A stretch of 58,453 bases of DNA, from assembly GCA_947258755.1 (NCBI GenBank), contig CAMYJO010000016.1:1-58453 (forward strand). Reading direction: 5' to 3'. Below are positions 1 to 7,545 of the stretch, piece after piece (positions within the stretch are counted from its first letter, which is position 1; each line of letters starts with the position of its first letter). Below the pieces are notes generated by a model. The model was not told the DNA's origin. It ran no database searches and saw only the letters and a program-made list of their open reading frames with translations. This DNA is from an uncultured Gammaproteobacteria bacterium. GTDB lineage: Bacteria > Pseudomonadota > Gammaproteobacteria > JAADHQ01. Position numbers and translations under genes: made by a program.

Positions 1-1
1 T

Positions 2-253
2 CCGTTAGTGGGAATTCCGATGCATCAAGAGCAGGCAGGCAACATTTCTCTCGTTAAAAGGCAAGGTGCCGGGCTAATGTTGTGGAAACAGGAATTAACG
101 AGAAAACATCTTGCATCAGCACTGGAGAGGCTTGCTGCCGATTCCCGGTTTCGAGAGAACATGAAACGACTAAAGCTGGAGCAGGATAAAATTGACGGAG
201 CAGCTAAGGCCGCCCAGGAAGTAGTCAATTTTCTTAAGAACAGTAATACATAG
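2..253 (+). CDS. UDP-glycosyltransferase (MGT/UGT family), C-terminal fragment
   Basis: Open reading frame that enters from the left edge; the reading frame is open from base 2, so the gene is cut by the window. The first visible residues read PLVGIPMHQEQAGN, then LVKRQGAG. This matches the end of the donor-binding motif of macrolide/UDP-glucuronosyl-type transferases (P-hydrophobic-P...DQ..NA..v...GAG), except that the usual D is E. It is followed by the amphipathic C-terminal helices with an ALERLAADSRFRENMKRL pattern, where the family has 'a-i..vl.d..yr..a..l'. These GT-B enzymes move a sugar from a UDP-sugar to a small hydrophobic acceptor. Substrate cannot be told from this piece. The GTG at 8 and ATG at 20 are internal, not starts. 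Confidence 0.7.
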   Translation, partial: PLVGIPMHQEQAGNISLVKRQGAGLMLWKQELTRKHLASALERLAADSRFRENMKRLKLEQDKIDGAAKAAQEVVNFLKNSNT

Positions 254-553
254 CAAATCACTGCCCCGGTTTTTTCTATCGTCGCAATGTTCACATCAGA
301 CATTTAAGTGAACGTTGAAGCTGTAGAAAATCTGTGGATAACTTTCGTAGATTAATTTTCGTAACGGAGAGTGTCCTCAAATATAATTGTTAGAGTCAAA
401 CAGATTCAGAATTTACGTAGGAGCGCGTTTTTTAGCCAATTTTTAAACTAAAAATAGGCTGGAGGTTTTTCTTCACCTTCGTTATACGCTATGAACTATC
501 ATCAGGTTTGTATGTCTACTAACAGTCAATCTTCATAACCCCGTAGGTGATGC
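254..553. other. Intergenic region, nothing recognised
   Basis: About 300 AT-rich bases between the glycosyltransferase end and the membrane protein gene. I see no convincing ORF, terminator or structured RNA. The promoter of the downstream gene presumably lies here but no clear -35/-10 pair stands out. Confidence 0.4.
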
Positions 554-1243
554 TTGCTATTTCAAAGAAGCGGCTATTACTTTATTGTTTTACTTTTTCT
601 AGTCCTGATAGGCTTTTGGGAATCATATTTTTCAAAACTATTTAGCGGGATTAATGGTTATAAGCATTTTCATGCAATTACGATGCTACTTTGGATAGGC
701 ATGCTTATAACACAGGCATTTTTAATAAAATACAATAAACGTTCTTTGCATAAGTGTATTGGTAAATTTTCATACGGCTTAGTTCCTGTGCTAGTTATTG
801 CACTTATATTGCTTGCGCATAGCCAAATCACGGTCCATGATTTTGGAATCACGTATGCTCGTCTTTATATTTTATTTTTACAACTTTCATTATTGGCAAT
901 ATTTATAATTTCCTATGTTTTAGCTATAATTTATAGAAAATCACCAAGTCACCATGCGCGCTATATGATATGCACATCGTTAACCTTGATTGATCCGGCT
1001 GTTGCCAGAATACCGCTAAACATACCGCCGCTACCTTTTGACTACCAGGTGCTAACATTCGCGCTTACTGATTTAATTTTGTTAATATTAATATTCATGG
1101 AACGTAACCAAAAACATGGGAGGGAGGTGTTCCCAATAATGCTGGCATTATTTTTAACGTTTCAAGGATTAAACCTAACATCGACAGATAATATTATTTG
1201 GGATAATTTTTCTATGTGGTTTGCTAAGCTTCCACTTACATAA
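554..1243 (+). CDS. Multi-span membrane protein of unknown function
   Basis: Predicted 229-residue integral membrane protein with about six or seven hydrophobic segments (roughly residues 8-25, 40-58, 75-92, 103-127, 165-182 and 192-206). A His-rich stretch (YKHFHAIT, residues 36-43) and LHKCIGKFSYG (residues 65-75) recall the histidine pattern 'H..G..W......Q..L....r..HR.lG' of DUF2306/cytochrome b561-like membrane proteins, so heme or quinone chemistry is possible but unproven. Codon use is strongly A/T-ending (many ttt, tta, ata), unlike the hyp and hydrogenase genes that follow, which suggests recent acquisition. It stands alone, preceded by the glycosyltransferase and followed by a palindromic repeat. 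The first start is TTG; no strong ribosome-binding site decides it. Confidence 0.6.
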   Translation: MLFQRSGYYFIVLLFLVLIGFWESYFSKLFSGINGYKHFHAITMLLWIGMLITQAFLIKYNKRSLHKCIGKFSYGLVPVLVIALILLAHSQITVHDFGITYARLYILFLQLSLLAIFIISYVLAIIYRKSPSHHARYMICTSLTLIDPAVARIPLNIPPLPFDYQVLTFALTDLILLILIFMERNQKHGREVFPIMLALFLTFQGLNLTSTDNIIWDNFSMWFAKLPLT

Positions 1244-1426
1244 GAAATGACGCGTATAATAATGCGCCCGTTCGGATGCAAACTACGCTGCGCTTCGTTT
1301 GCGCCACACAGATTGGTCGTTAATGTCTGTTTTTGTATGAGCCGCCCAGCCTTGAATGACCCGGTTTTTCTTGGTCTTTCAGCCATAATGAATTATAGGC
1401 TGCTATTGACTCAAAGTGGATGCTGA

Positions 1427-1544
1427 CCGTCATCCCCGAATGTTTTAGTCGGGGATCCATGGCCTTAAAGGTATCAGGCCCCTTTCTGCAATCGTGTGAC
1501 TAATGGATCCCCCGATCCCCGACTAAGTCTCTCGGGGATGACGG
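1427..1544. repeat. 118-bp palindromic (MITE/REP-like) element
   Basis: The ends are perfect 13-base inverted repeats: CCGTCATCCCCGA at 1427-1439 and TCGGGGATGACGG at 1532-1544. Inner parts pair again (AGTCGGGGATCCAT at 1448-1461 with ATGGATCCCCCGA near 1503-1515 and CCCCGACT near 1517-1524). It lies between the membrane protein gene and the 3' end of hypF. The 'GTCATCCCCGA...TCGGGGATGAC' type of intergenic palindrome is widespread in bacterial genomes. The remaining bases of the 1244-1620 gap hold nothing I recognise. Confidence 0.75.
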
Positions 1545-1620
1545 ACTGAAGGAATAGCGGCTTGTGGCCGATAGCTGACAAAAGCCACAGTCTATTGAAT
1601 AGAAAATATTTCAAAATTCA

Positions 1621-3873
1621 TTATTCGCCTTGGATGGCTTCCATAATCTGCCCCGTACATAAGCCGCCATCATTACAAGGGATTTGTCGGTTCATAAAAA
1701 CCTTGAAATCTTTCTGTTCGAGTAAATCTATAATATGCTCTGTTAGTCTTTTATTTTGAAATACACCGCCTGATAAACCTACTTGAAACGTACCATAACG
1801 TTGTCTTGATAGAACAGCCTGTTCAACAAGAGTGGCCGCAAGGGTCGCGTGAAAGTGGTTGCAGCGTTGGCTAATCGTCAGCTTGTTGTCCTGTAATACC
1901 GACAACAATGGACTCCAGTCGGCTTGCAGGACATTGTCGCTGTCGGTGATGGGGAGGGGCTCTGTCCTTTGCAGATCGGTGGTGTTGGCTTCCACCAACA
2001 TCGGCCCCTGACCCTCAAAACTGGCCTCGTCGAGCAGTCTGCTTAATGCGGCGGCGGCATCAAACAGGCGGCCAACCGCGCTGGTGCTTGCGCTGTTGAT
2101 GTCTTTCTCCCAGGCATGCTTGACCAGTTCGTTTTCCTGTGGAGCACTGTAGTCCAATCCTGTCTGCCAGCATAAGGCGGCTGCACTGCGCCAGGGCTGG
2201 CGTGCGGCATGATCACCAGCGGGTACGCGGAAAGGATTGAAACTGGCGACACGTTGCCAATTCCCAGGTCGCCCCAGCAATGCCTCGCCACCCCACAGTG
2301 AGCCATCAGGACCATAACCGACACCATCCCATGTGAATACCAGCCACGGGGTATCGTGCGGATATTCAAGTTCCAGTGTGGCGGCATGCGCGTGGTGATG
2401 GAATACCGGGATCAGCGGTAAGTCGGTTTGTCTGGCCCAGCGGTGCGATGCATAGCCGCGATGTGCATCGCAGGCAATCTGTTCAGCCTTGATTTCATAG
2501 AGGCGTTGCAGGTCATCAATGACTTGTTCAAATACCTTCAAGCTATGAGGAGAGTCCAGGTCGCCGATATGCGGTGATATCACCATGCGTTTGCCCCAGG
2601 CCAGCGCAACGCTATTTTTCATGTGTCCACCAACCGCCAGTGTGGGTTTGTTGATGGCAGTGGCCAGGGTTAGTTCAACAGGCGCCAGGCCGCGGCCGAT
2701 ACGCAGGGGGCGGGCATGTCCGGCAATGATGCGGAGTACACTGTCATCGGCCGGTCGGGCAATCGGGCGGTTGTGATGCAGGCAGGCATCGGTAATATGT
2801 GACAGCCGTTTTTGTACCTGTTGCTGCTCGGTGAGTACCGGTTCACCACTGACATTGGCCGAGGTCGCGACAACGGCGCGGCCGAAGGACTGCAGCAATA
2901 GATGATGCAAGGGGCTATACGGTAAAAACACCCCCAGTTGATTAAGACCCGGTGCGATGTGGCGTGAGAGCCTGGTAGGGTCTTTACTGTCGACCACAAC
3001 AATCGGTCGGCTCGGCTCACGTAGCAGCGCGGCCTCGGTATCCGAAATGTTTGCATGCTGACGAATCAGCTCAAGTTCATCTGCGCCGCTGGATGGAAAT
3101 ATGACCGCCAGGGGTTTATCCGGGCGTGGTTTACGTGTTCGCAGATTGATGACCGCCTGATCATTTTCGGCATCACACAACAGGTGATAACCGCCTATCC
3201 CTTTAACAGCGATGATCTGTCCAGTCTGTAATGCCGTAACCGCTTTGTGCAGCGCGAGATGGCTGTCATCGATGCTTTGTTCATGGTCGATAAACTGTAA
3301 TCGGGGTCCACATTCAGCGCAGGCAATCGGCTCGGCATGAAAGCGACGGTCTAAGGGATTGTTGTACTCCCGCGCGCAGGCCGCGCACAACGGAAAAACA
3401 GCCATCGTGGTATTCACACGGTCGTAGGGTAATTTTTCAATCAGGGTGAAACGCGGCCCGCATTGTGTGCAGTTGATGAAAGGATACTGATAGCGTCGAT
3501 TGTCGGGGTCATTCAGTTCGCGCAGGCATTCGGGGCAGGTAAAATAGTCTGTGGGTGTATGGATGTGTGCCTGACTACTGGCATCACTATCGCGTATTTC
3601 AAAGCGGGCCGGTGATTGACTGGCGACGCTTTTATTATCAATGATAATCGGTTTGGCAATGCTCGGCGCCTGCTGCACAATGGCCAGGGTAAATTTTTCC
3701 AGTGCCCGGGGTTCACCTTCAATATGAACGAGAACATCACCCTTCAGGTTTTGCACCCAACCGTGAAGTCCAAGGGAGTGCGCCAGTCGATAGACGAAGG
3801 GTCGGAAGCCGACGCCCTGAACCTGGCCGCTAATCCTGAGTTGCTGTGCTGTTGTGATTGTTGTTGCTGGCAA
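1621..3873 (-). CDS. hypF: Carbamoyltransferase HypF
   Basis: Makes the cyanide-ligand precursor for NiFe hydrogenase: it takes carbamoyl phosphate and ATP and passes the carbamoyl group to the C-terminal Cys of HypE. About 750 residues, normal for HypF. Domains in order: acylphosphatase (ISGQVQGVGFRPFVYRLA near residue 15), two zinc-finger units (CPEC..., NCTQCGPRF; CAAC..., ACAECGPRL), a YrdC-like domain (KGIGGYHLLCDA; TSANVSGEP), and a Kae1/TobZ-like domain (CDAHRGYASHRWA, VFHHHAHAA, FTWDGVGYG, GLSGGVFQN). The open frame runs on to 4455, but that part is hypD antisense-frame sequence. I choose the TTG at 3873 because it just precedes the acylphosphatase domain and follows the hypD stop by 19 bases. 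The start codon remains uncertain. Last gene of hypCABDF. Confidence 0.93.
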   Translation of the reverse strand: MPATTITTAQQLRISGQVQGVGFRPFVYRLAHSLGLHGWVQNLKGDVLVHIEGEPRALEKFTLAIVQQAPSIAKPIIIDNKSVASQSPARFEIRDSDASSQAHIHTPTDYFTCPECLRELNDPDNRRYQYPFINCTQCGPRFTLIEKLPYDRVNTTMAVFPLCAACAREYNNPLDRRFHAEPIACAECGPRLQFIDHEQSIDDSHLALHKAVTALQTGQIIAVKGIGGYHLLCDAENDQAVINLRTRKPRPDKPLAVIFPSSGADELELIRQHANISDTEAALLREPSRPIVVVDSKDPTRLSRHIAPGLNQLGVFLPYSPLHHLLLQSFGRAVVATSANVSGEPVLTEQQQVQKRLSHITDACLHHNRPIARPADDSVLRIIAGHARPLRIGRGLAPVELTLATAINKPTLAVGGHMKNSVALAWGKRMVISPHIGDLDSPHSLKVFEQVIDDLQRLYEIKAEQIACDAHRGYASHRWARQTDLPLIPVFHHHAHAATLELEYPHDTPWLVFTWDGVGYGPDGSLWGGEALLGRPGNWQRVASFNPFRVPAGDHAARQPWRSAAALCWQTGLDYSAPQENELVKHAWEKDINSASTSAVGRLFDAAAALSRLLDEASFEGQGPMLVEANTTDLQRTEPLPITDSDNVLQADWSPLLSVLQDNKLTISQRCNHFHATLAATLVEQAVLSRQRYGTFQVGLSGGVFQNKRLTEHIIDLLEQKDFKVFMNRQIPCNDGGLCTGQIMEAIQGE

Positions 3874-3892
3874 AATTCGTAGGTAGGCTCGA

Positions 3893-5023
3893 TCAGCTCT
3901 CGGTGGCAGTCGTCCGTGTTGGTTGCTGTTCGGATTCGCGCGTGCCACTCGACCACCAGATGCGACAAGCGCCTTCGTCCGATACCATGCAGGGGCCGAT
4001 CGGCTGGCGCGGTGTGCAGGCCGTGCCAAACAAGCGGCACTGGTTTGGATAGATCTTGCCGAGCACGACTTTGGTGCAGTCACAACCCGGTGGCATTTCA
4101 CCGATGCGTCGTCGCTTCGGATCCTGGTGATCGGGGAATTGCAGGCGCGCATCATGTGCTGCATAGGCGGGCTTGAGCGCATAGCCAGAGGCTGGAATCG
4201 TGCCGACACCACGCCAGTTGCTGTCAACGACTTCCATTGTGTTGTGCAAAAAATGCTGCGCCGTCGGGTTGCCGCCGGCGTGGGCGACTTCCGCATAACA
4301 GTTATCGAGAAACAGCCTGTCTTCCAGTGTCTGCCGCAGCACCGAATACAGCGCGGCCAGCAAGCTGTCCGGCTCAAAGCCGGCGACGGCGACCGCCAGA
4401 TGGTGTTTGTCGACAACAAATTGCCATTCCTCGGGGCCCATGACGGTCGATACATGGCCGGGTGCGATCAGTGCATCAAAACCGGGTTGATCCGAATCCA
4501 GTAACATGGCGACAGCGGGCCAGGTCAGTCGACCAGACAACAACAGGAACAGGTTGTCGGGTAGGCCCTGCGCGACCATTGCTGCTACCGGTGCGGTGGT
4601 GGTTTCAAAACCAGCGGCAAAAAATACCACGGGCTGATCCGGATTAGCCTGTGCAATCTGCACGGCCTCGAGCGGGGATGCAATCGGGCGAATATCGGCA
4701 CCCTGGGCAGCGGCCTGTTGCAGCGTACGCGCTTCGTTTTTAGGCACGTTGACCGGTACGCGTAACATATCGCCGAAGGCTACAACAATGACGTTTTCAT
4801 GCAGGCCCAGTTGCATGGCCTGGTAGATGTCTTCTTCCGGACAGATACAGACTGGACAGCCCGGCCCCGGAATCAGCTCGATATGTTCAGGTAGCAGGCT
4901 ACGAATGCCGGCCATGCTGATCGTGCGCTCATGACCGCCGCATACATTCATGACCTTTAGCGTTTTGCTTAGCGGCAGTTCGCGGATCTGTTGCAGCCAG
5001 AAGCGGGCGTCATGTTTACTCAT
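3893..5023 (-). CDS. hypD: Hydrogenase maturation protein HypD
   Basis: Iron-sulfur scaffold that, with HypC, carries the Fe(CN)2CO group before it is inserted into the hydrogenase large subunit. 376 residues, standard length. Conserved cysteines are visible: MNVCGGHE near residue 30, GPGCPVC near residue 60, and the C-terminal [4Fe-4S] region GCDCTKVVLGKIYPNQC followed by FGTAC and GPCMVSDEGAC. The central AGFETTTAP and APGHVSTVMG motifs are also present. The ATG at 5023 (MSKHDARFW) is preferred over the upstream ATG at 5146, because that extension would overlap the hypB coding region by 115 bases with unrelated sequence. Starts 8 bases after the hypB stop. Confidence 0.95.
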   Translation of the reverse strand: MSKHDARFWLQQIRELPLSKTLKVMNVCGGHERTISMAGIRSLLPEHIELIPGPGCPVCICPEEDIYQAMQLGLHENVIVVAFGDMLRVPVNVPKNEARTLQQAAAQGADIRPIASPLEAVQIAQANPDQPVVFFAAGFETTTAPVAAMVAQGLPDNLFLLLSGRLTWPAVAMLLDSDQPGFDALIAPGHVSTVMGPEEWQFVVDKHHLAVAVAGFEPDSLLAALYSVLRQTLEDRLFLDNCYAEVAHAGGNPTAQHFLHNTMEVVDSNWRGVGTIPASGYALKPAYAAHDARLQFPDHQDPKRRRIGEMPPGCDCTKVVLGKIYPNQCRLFGTACTPRQPIGPCMVSDEGACRIWWSSGTRESEQQPTRTTATES

Positions 5024-5031
5024 GGTTAGCG

Positions 5032-5859
5032 TTATGGAGCATGCATGGCGGCATGCATGCGTGGGCCGTCGGGCTGGATGGCCGGCTTGCGTGTCTGCCC
5101 CTGGCGGGTGCGTTCGGTTTGCGCCGATTTTTGTTGCTGCAGCCAATCCATCCAGGCATCCATGCCGATCTGCTTGCGTGCAGACAGTTGCATGACCGGC
5201 GCTGTACTGGCCAGGTTGCGCAGGTTAGTTTCGGCCCGCTGCGGATCGAAATCATCAAGTACGGCGAGCAGGTCGGTCTTGGTCAACAGCATCAGGTCGG
5301 AGGCACGGAACATGACCGGGTATTTGGATGGCTTGTCATCGCCTTCAGTGACCGATAACAGGGTGACATTCAAGTGTTGACCAAGGTCGAAACTGGCCGG
5401 GCAGACGAGGTTACCGACGTTTTCGATAAATACAATATCCAGGTCCTGCAGCGATAGCTGATGCAGGGCATCATGCACCATGTGGGCATCGAGATGACAG
5501 GCGCTGCCGGTACTGATCTGTATCGCGGGTATACCCTTCTGGCGAATACGCTCGGCATCGTTTTCTGTCTCCAGGTCACCTTCGATGACCGCGACCCGGA
5601 ATCGCTGTTTGAGTGCATCGAGTGTGGCCTCCAGCAATGCCGTCTTGCCGGAACCGGGTGATGACATCAGGTTAATGGCCAGTACGCCATGCTTGTCAAA
5701 GTGCTGGCGATTATGGTTTGCCGTGTGGTCATTCTCCGACAGCAGGCCCTTCAGTACAGTAACGGCCTCGTGGCCCTCGGCAGTGCGATAGAATTTACCA
5801 CCGGGTTTGAGTAGATGCTGGTTTGCCTTGGTAATATTGCAACCGCAGGTATCACACAT
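5032..5859 (-). CDS. hypB: Hydrogenase nickel incorporation GTPase HypB
   Basis: SIMIBI-class GTPase that delivers nickel with HypA to the hydrogenase large subunit. The N terminus MCDTCGCN carries the CxxCGC high-affinity nickel site. The P-loop is MSSPGSGKTALLE near residue 69. Further conserved parts are VIEGDLETENDAERI, the metal-site motif STGSACHLDAHMVHDAL, IENVGNLVCPASFDLG and the guanine-specificity NKxD equivalent LTKTDLL. There is no His-rich nickel-storage stretch as in some rhizobial HypB. The C-terminal tail (about 30 residues, basic and polar, ending MHAAMHAP) looks poorly conserved and is encoded over a GCATGC-rich palindrome around 5040-5062. The start overlaps the end of hypA by 8 bases. 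Confidence 0.95.
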   Translation of the reverse strand: MCDTCGCNITKANQHLLKPGGKFYRTAEGHEAVTVLKGLLSENDHTANHNRQHFDKHGVLAINLMSSPGSGKTALLEATLDALKQRFRVAVIEGDLETENDAERIRQKGIPAIQISTGSACHLDAHMVHDALHQLSLQDLDIVFIENVGNLVCPASFDLGQHLNVTLLSVTEGDDKPSKYPVMFRASDLMLLTKTDLLAVLDDFDPQRAETNLRNLASTAPVMQLSARKQIGMDAWMDWLQQQKSAQTERTRQGQTRKPAIQPDGPRMHAAMHAP

Positions 5860-6220
5860 GTGTGGCCTCCTGGTTATTTCGGGTCAATTCGAGACTGGCC
5901 AGTAACATTTCGTCGCCGCTCAGTAATTGAGTATGGTAATCGCCACAGTTTCCACATAACAGGCGATTGGCGCTGGCATCGGTTTCTGCCCCGCATTGTT
6001 GACAACGCACACGAATGGGCAGAGTTTCAATGATCAGCTGCGCATCCTGTGCTCGCGTGCCGGCCGCCGCGAACGGGAATGCCTGCTTTAATAGATGTGC
6101 TTCGACACCCGATAGCGGCCCGATGTGCAGGGTTATACTATCTATGGATATCGCCTGTTTTTCAGTCGCGATTCTGTCAACCTGCTGTAGCATTTCCTGA
6201 CAGACCGAGAGCTCATGCAT
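5852..6220 (-). CDS. hypA: Hydrogenase nickel chaperone HypA
   Basis: Small zinc/nickel metallochaperone working with HypB. The 122-residue protein begins MHELSVCQ, and His2 is the conserved nickel ligand. The zinc site is formed by CQQCG and CGNCG (two CxxC pairs near residues 74 and 91). The ATG at 6220 is fixed by the MHELS motif; the longer frame up to 6373 is only the hypC shadow. It overlaps hypC by 8 bases and hypB by 8 bases, so translation is likely coupled through hypCAB. Confidence 0.95.
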   Translation of the reverse strand: MHELSVCQEMLQQVDRIATEKQAISIDSITLHIGPLSGVEAHLLKQAFPFAAAGTRAQDAQLIIETLPIRVRCQQCGAETDASANRLLCGNCGDYHTQLLSGDEMLLASLELTRNNQEATHV

Positions 6221-6452
6221 TAGGGCTATCCGTGACCGCCAAAATTTCGTCAAACAGCTCCCATGAAGAGCGCGCCTGTTGTTCATCGATCTTCTGGATG
6301 GCATAGCCGACATGCACCATGACGTAGTCATCCACCGCCAATGTCTCGCCCTGCAACATGAACAGGCTGACATCGCGCTCCACTCCCTTGGCCTGGCAAC
6401 GCGCCATAAAGCCGTCTATATCTACAATTTGCATGGGTATTGCAAGGCACAT
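6213..6452 (-). CDS. hypC: Hydrogenase assembly chaperone HypC/HupF
   Basis: 79-residue chaperone that binds HypD and the immature hydrogenase large subunit through its N-terminal cysteine. The signature MCLAIPMQIV is at the start (Cys2), followed by the OB-fold core with VERDVSLFML and DYVMVHVGYAIQKID. First gene of the hypCABDF operon. The promoter should lie in the 188-base gap shared with the divergent endopeptidase gene. Confidence 0.95.
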   Translation of the reverse strand: MCLAIPMQIVDIDGFMARCQAKGVERDVSLFMLQGETLAVDDYVMVHVGYAIQKIDEQQARSSWELFDEILAVTDSPNA

Positions 6453-6640
6453 AATTGTTTTCGCTGTGTCTGTTGATCTGTGTCAGTAAACACCTATGAT
6501 TAAGTCAGTGTCAAGCTTGCACAATTGCCGGTCTGGTTATATGTTTAACCATAGCATGTATATTCTGCGTGAGAAGTTTTTTCAACCATATTTTTCGTTG
6601 TAGCCACATGCTGGATCACATATAACAGGCAAATAATAAA
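6453..6640. promoter_or_regulatory. Divergent promoter region, hypC operon / endopeptidase operon
   Basis: AT-rich 188-base gap between the divergent hypC and endopeptidase genes; both operons must start here. I searched for a sigma-54 type -24/-12 element (GG-N10-GC), common upstream of hydrogenase genes, and did not find a convincing one on either strand. No exact promoter is assigned. Confidence 0.45.
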
Positions 6641-7108
6641 ATGAAAACAGTCGTGTTAGGTCTCGGAAACACCTTGCTCGGTGATGATGGTGTCGGTATC
6701 CATGCCGTGGATCGGTTGCAGTCCGCCTGGACAGGGCAAGACCATGTCGAGTTTGTTGATGGTGGCACGCTCAGCTTTACCTTGACCGACGTTCTTGCCG
6801 ATGCCGATAAGCTGATTGTCATTGATGCCGCGCAGTTGGGTGCCAGGCCCGGCACCGTCAGTGTCTTTGAAGGCGAAGACATGGACCATTTCGTTCGTAG
6901 TGGCAAGTGCAGCAGCGTGCATGAAGTCAGTCTGGCGGAATTACTCGACATGGTTCGCTTGACTGATGATCTTCCAATGAAACGTGCGCTGGTGGGAATC
7001 CAGCCCGACAAGGTTGATTGGGATGAAAAATTAACACCTGAAATTAAAGACGCTATCCCTTTTGCGTGTCAGCACGCAACATCACTATTGGAGCAATGGC
7101 AATCATGA
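6641..7108 (+). CDS. Hydrogenase maturation endopeptidase, HyaD/HupD-like (M52)
   Basis: Nickel-dependent protease that removes the C-terminal peptide of a NiFe hydrogenase large subunit after metal insertion. 155 residues. The M52 motifs are clear: VLGLGNTLLGDDGVGIHAVD at residues 4-23 (Glu/Asp metal ligand in GDDG), a second metal-binding Asp in LIVIDAAQLG, and SSVHEVSLAELLD with the conserved His. The form (VDGGTLSFTL; SVFEGEDMDHF) is that of proteases for membrane-bound group 1 enzymes more than the HoxW/HycI type. It is not part of the hydBGDA operon, which has its own protease at 10217-10690. First gene of a short plus-strand operon diverging from hypC. Confidence 0.88.
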   Translation: MKTVVLGLGNTLLGDDGVGIHAVDRLQSAWTGQDHVEFVDGGTLSFTLTDVLADADKLIVIDAAQLGARPGTVSVFEGEDMDHFVRSGKCSSVHEVSLAELLDMVRLTDDLPMKRALVGIQPDKVDWDEKLTPEIKDAIPFACQHATSLLEQWQS

Positions 7109-7311
7109 ATTCACTCGAGGATATTGCTATACAAGTGGTTGATGGGCATGAGCCAGAGCCAGGGCAGGTAACGGCCAATGTCATGGCCATTCTGCATGAA
7201 ATCACCCACTTGCTGCAGGAATTGTTGGAGGAAAAATATGTTGGAAAAACTGAAATATATTCTGAGCGCCATAAGTGTTGTTTTATTTACACCCGTAACC
7301 AAGGCCCATAG
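7105..7311 (+). CDS. Small acidic protein of unknown function in hydrogenase accessory operon
   Basis: 68 residues. The ATG at 7105 overlaps the endopeptidase stop (ATGA), a coupled start. The first 45 residues are acidic and helical (MNSLEDIAIQVVDGHEPEP, then LHEITHLLQELLEE). The last ~24 residues are of different composition (ERHKCCFIYTRNQ) and overlap the signal peptide of the next gene by 74 bases, which is unusual. The frame can also be opened at 7066 but coupling favours 7105. I do not recognise the family. Its position suggests a hydrogenase-specific accessory role. The long overlap could also reflect a lost upstream stop or a sequence error. Confidence 0.55.
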   Translation: MNSLEDIAIQVVDGHEPEPGQVTANVMAILHEITHLLQELLEEKYVGKTEIYSERHKCCFIYTRNQGP

Positions 7312-7441
7312 CGGTGAACATGCTGTGGACGGTTTTGTAGCAGCCATACTTCATCAGTTGACGGCTGCAGATCACCTGCTGATTTTCCTCGTGTTGTGTC
7401 TGTTTATTGGTTTATTCATATCCGCTATTCGCCGAACATAA
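7238..7441 (+). CDS. Mini HupE/UreJ-like membrane protein
   Basis: 67 residues. The ATG at 7238 follows a good ribosome-binding site (GGAGG at 7227-7231). Residues 1-23 look like a signal peptide (KYILSAISVVLFTPVTKA) and are followed by HSGEHAVDGFVAAILHQLTAADHLLIF and one strong membrane segment (LIFLVLCLFIGLFISAI). The H...F..G..H.LT..DHLL pattern is that of the first part of HupE/UreJ nickel permeases, which are normally about 190-200 residues with six membrane spans. Here only the signal peptide and the first metal-motif helix are present and the gene ends cleanly at TAA. It is either a short HupE-like accessory protein or a truncated remnant. In the hydrogenase accessory operon. Confidence 0.6.
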   Translation: MLEKLKYILSAISVVLFTPVTKAHSGEHAVDGFVAAILHQLTAADHLLIFLVLCLFIGLFISAIRRT

Positions 7442-7503
7442 TAAAGATACGATGATGGCTGTTGGCTGATCTGTTTTGCTGTAATATTTAACGTATGTTT
7501 TAT

Positions 7504-7530
7504 CTCGGGGGGGTCTGAATCATTCCCGAG
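7504..7530 (+). terminator. Weak hairpin after the mini-hupE gene
   Basis: CTCGGG (7504-7509) can pair with CCCGAG (7525-7530) around a 15-base loop, just before the antiporter gene. It has no clear T-run, so rho-independent termination is doubtful; it may act as an attenuator or be incidental. Confidence 0.3.
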
Positions 7531-7545
7531 GATTATCCTTTATAT

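Noticed and set aside
3874-4455. Upstream extension of the hypF reading frame (944-residue form)
   Set aside because: The extra 194 residues are Arg/Ser/Cys-rich and lie wholly over the conserved hypD coding sequence; they show no domain. HypF proteins are about 750 residues.
6453-6640. Sigma-54 promoter for hydrogenase maturation genes
   Set aside because: No GG-N10-GC element with the expected flanks was found on either strand; candidate GGCAATTGTGC has the wrong spacing.
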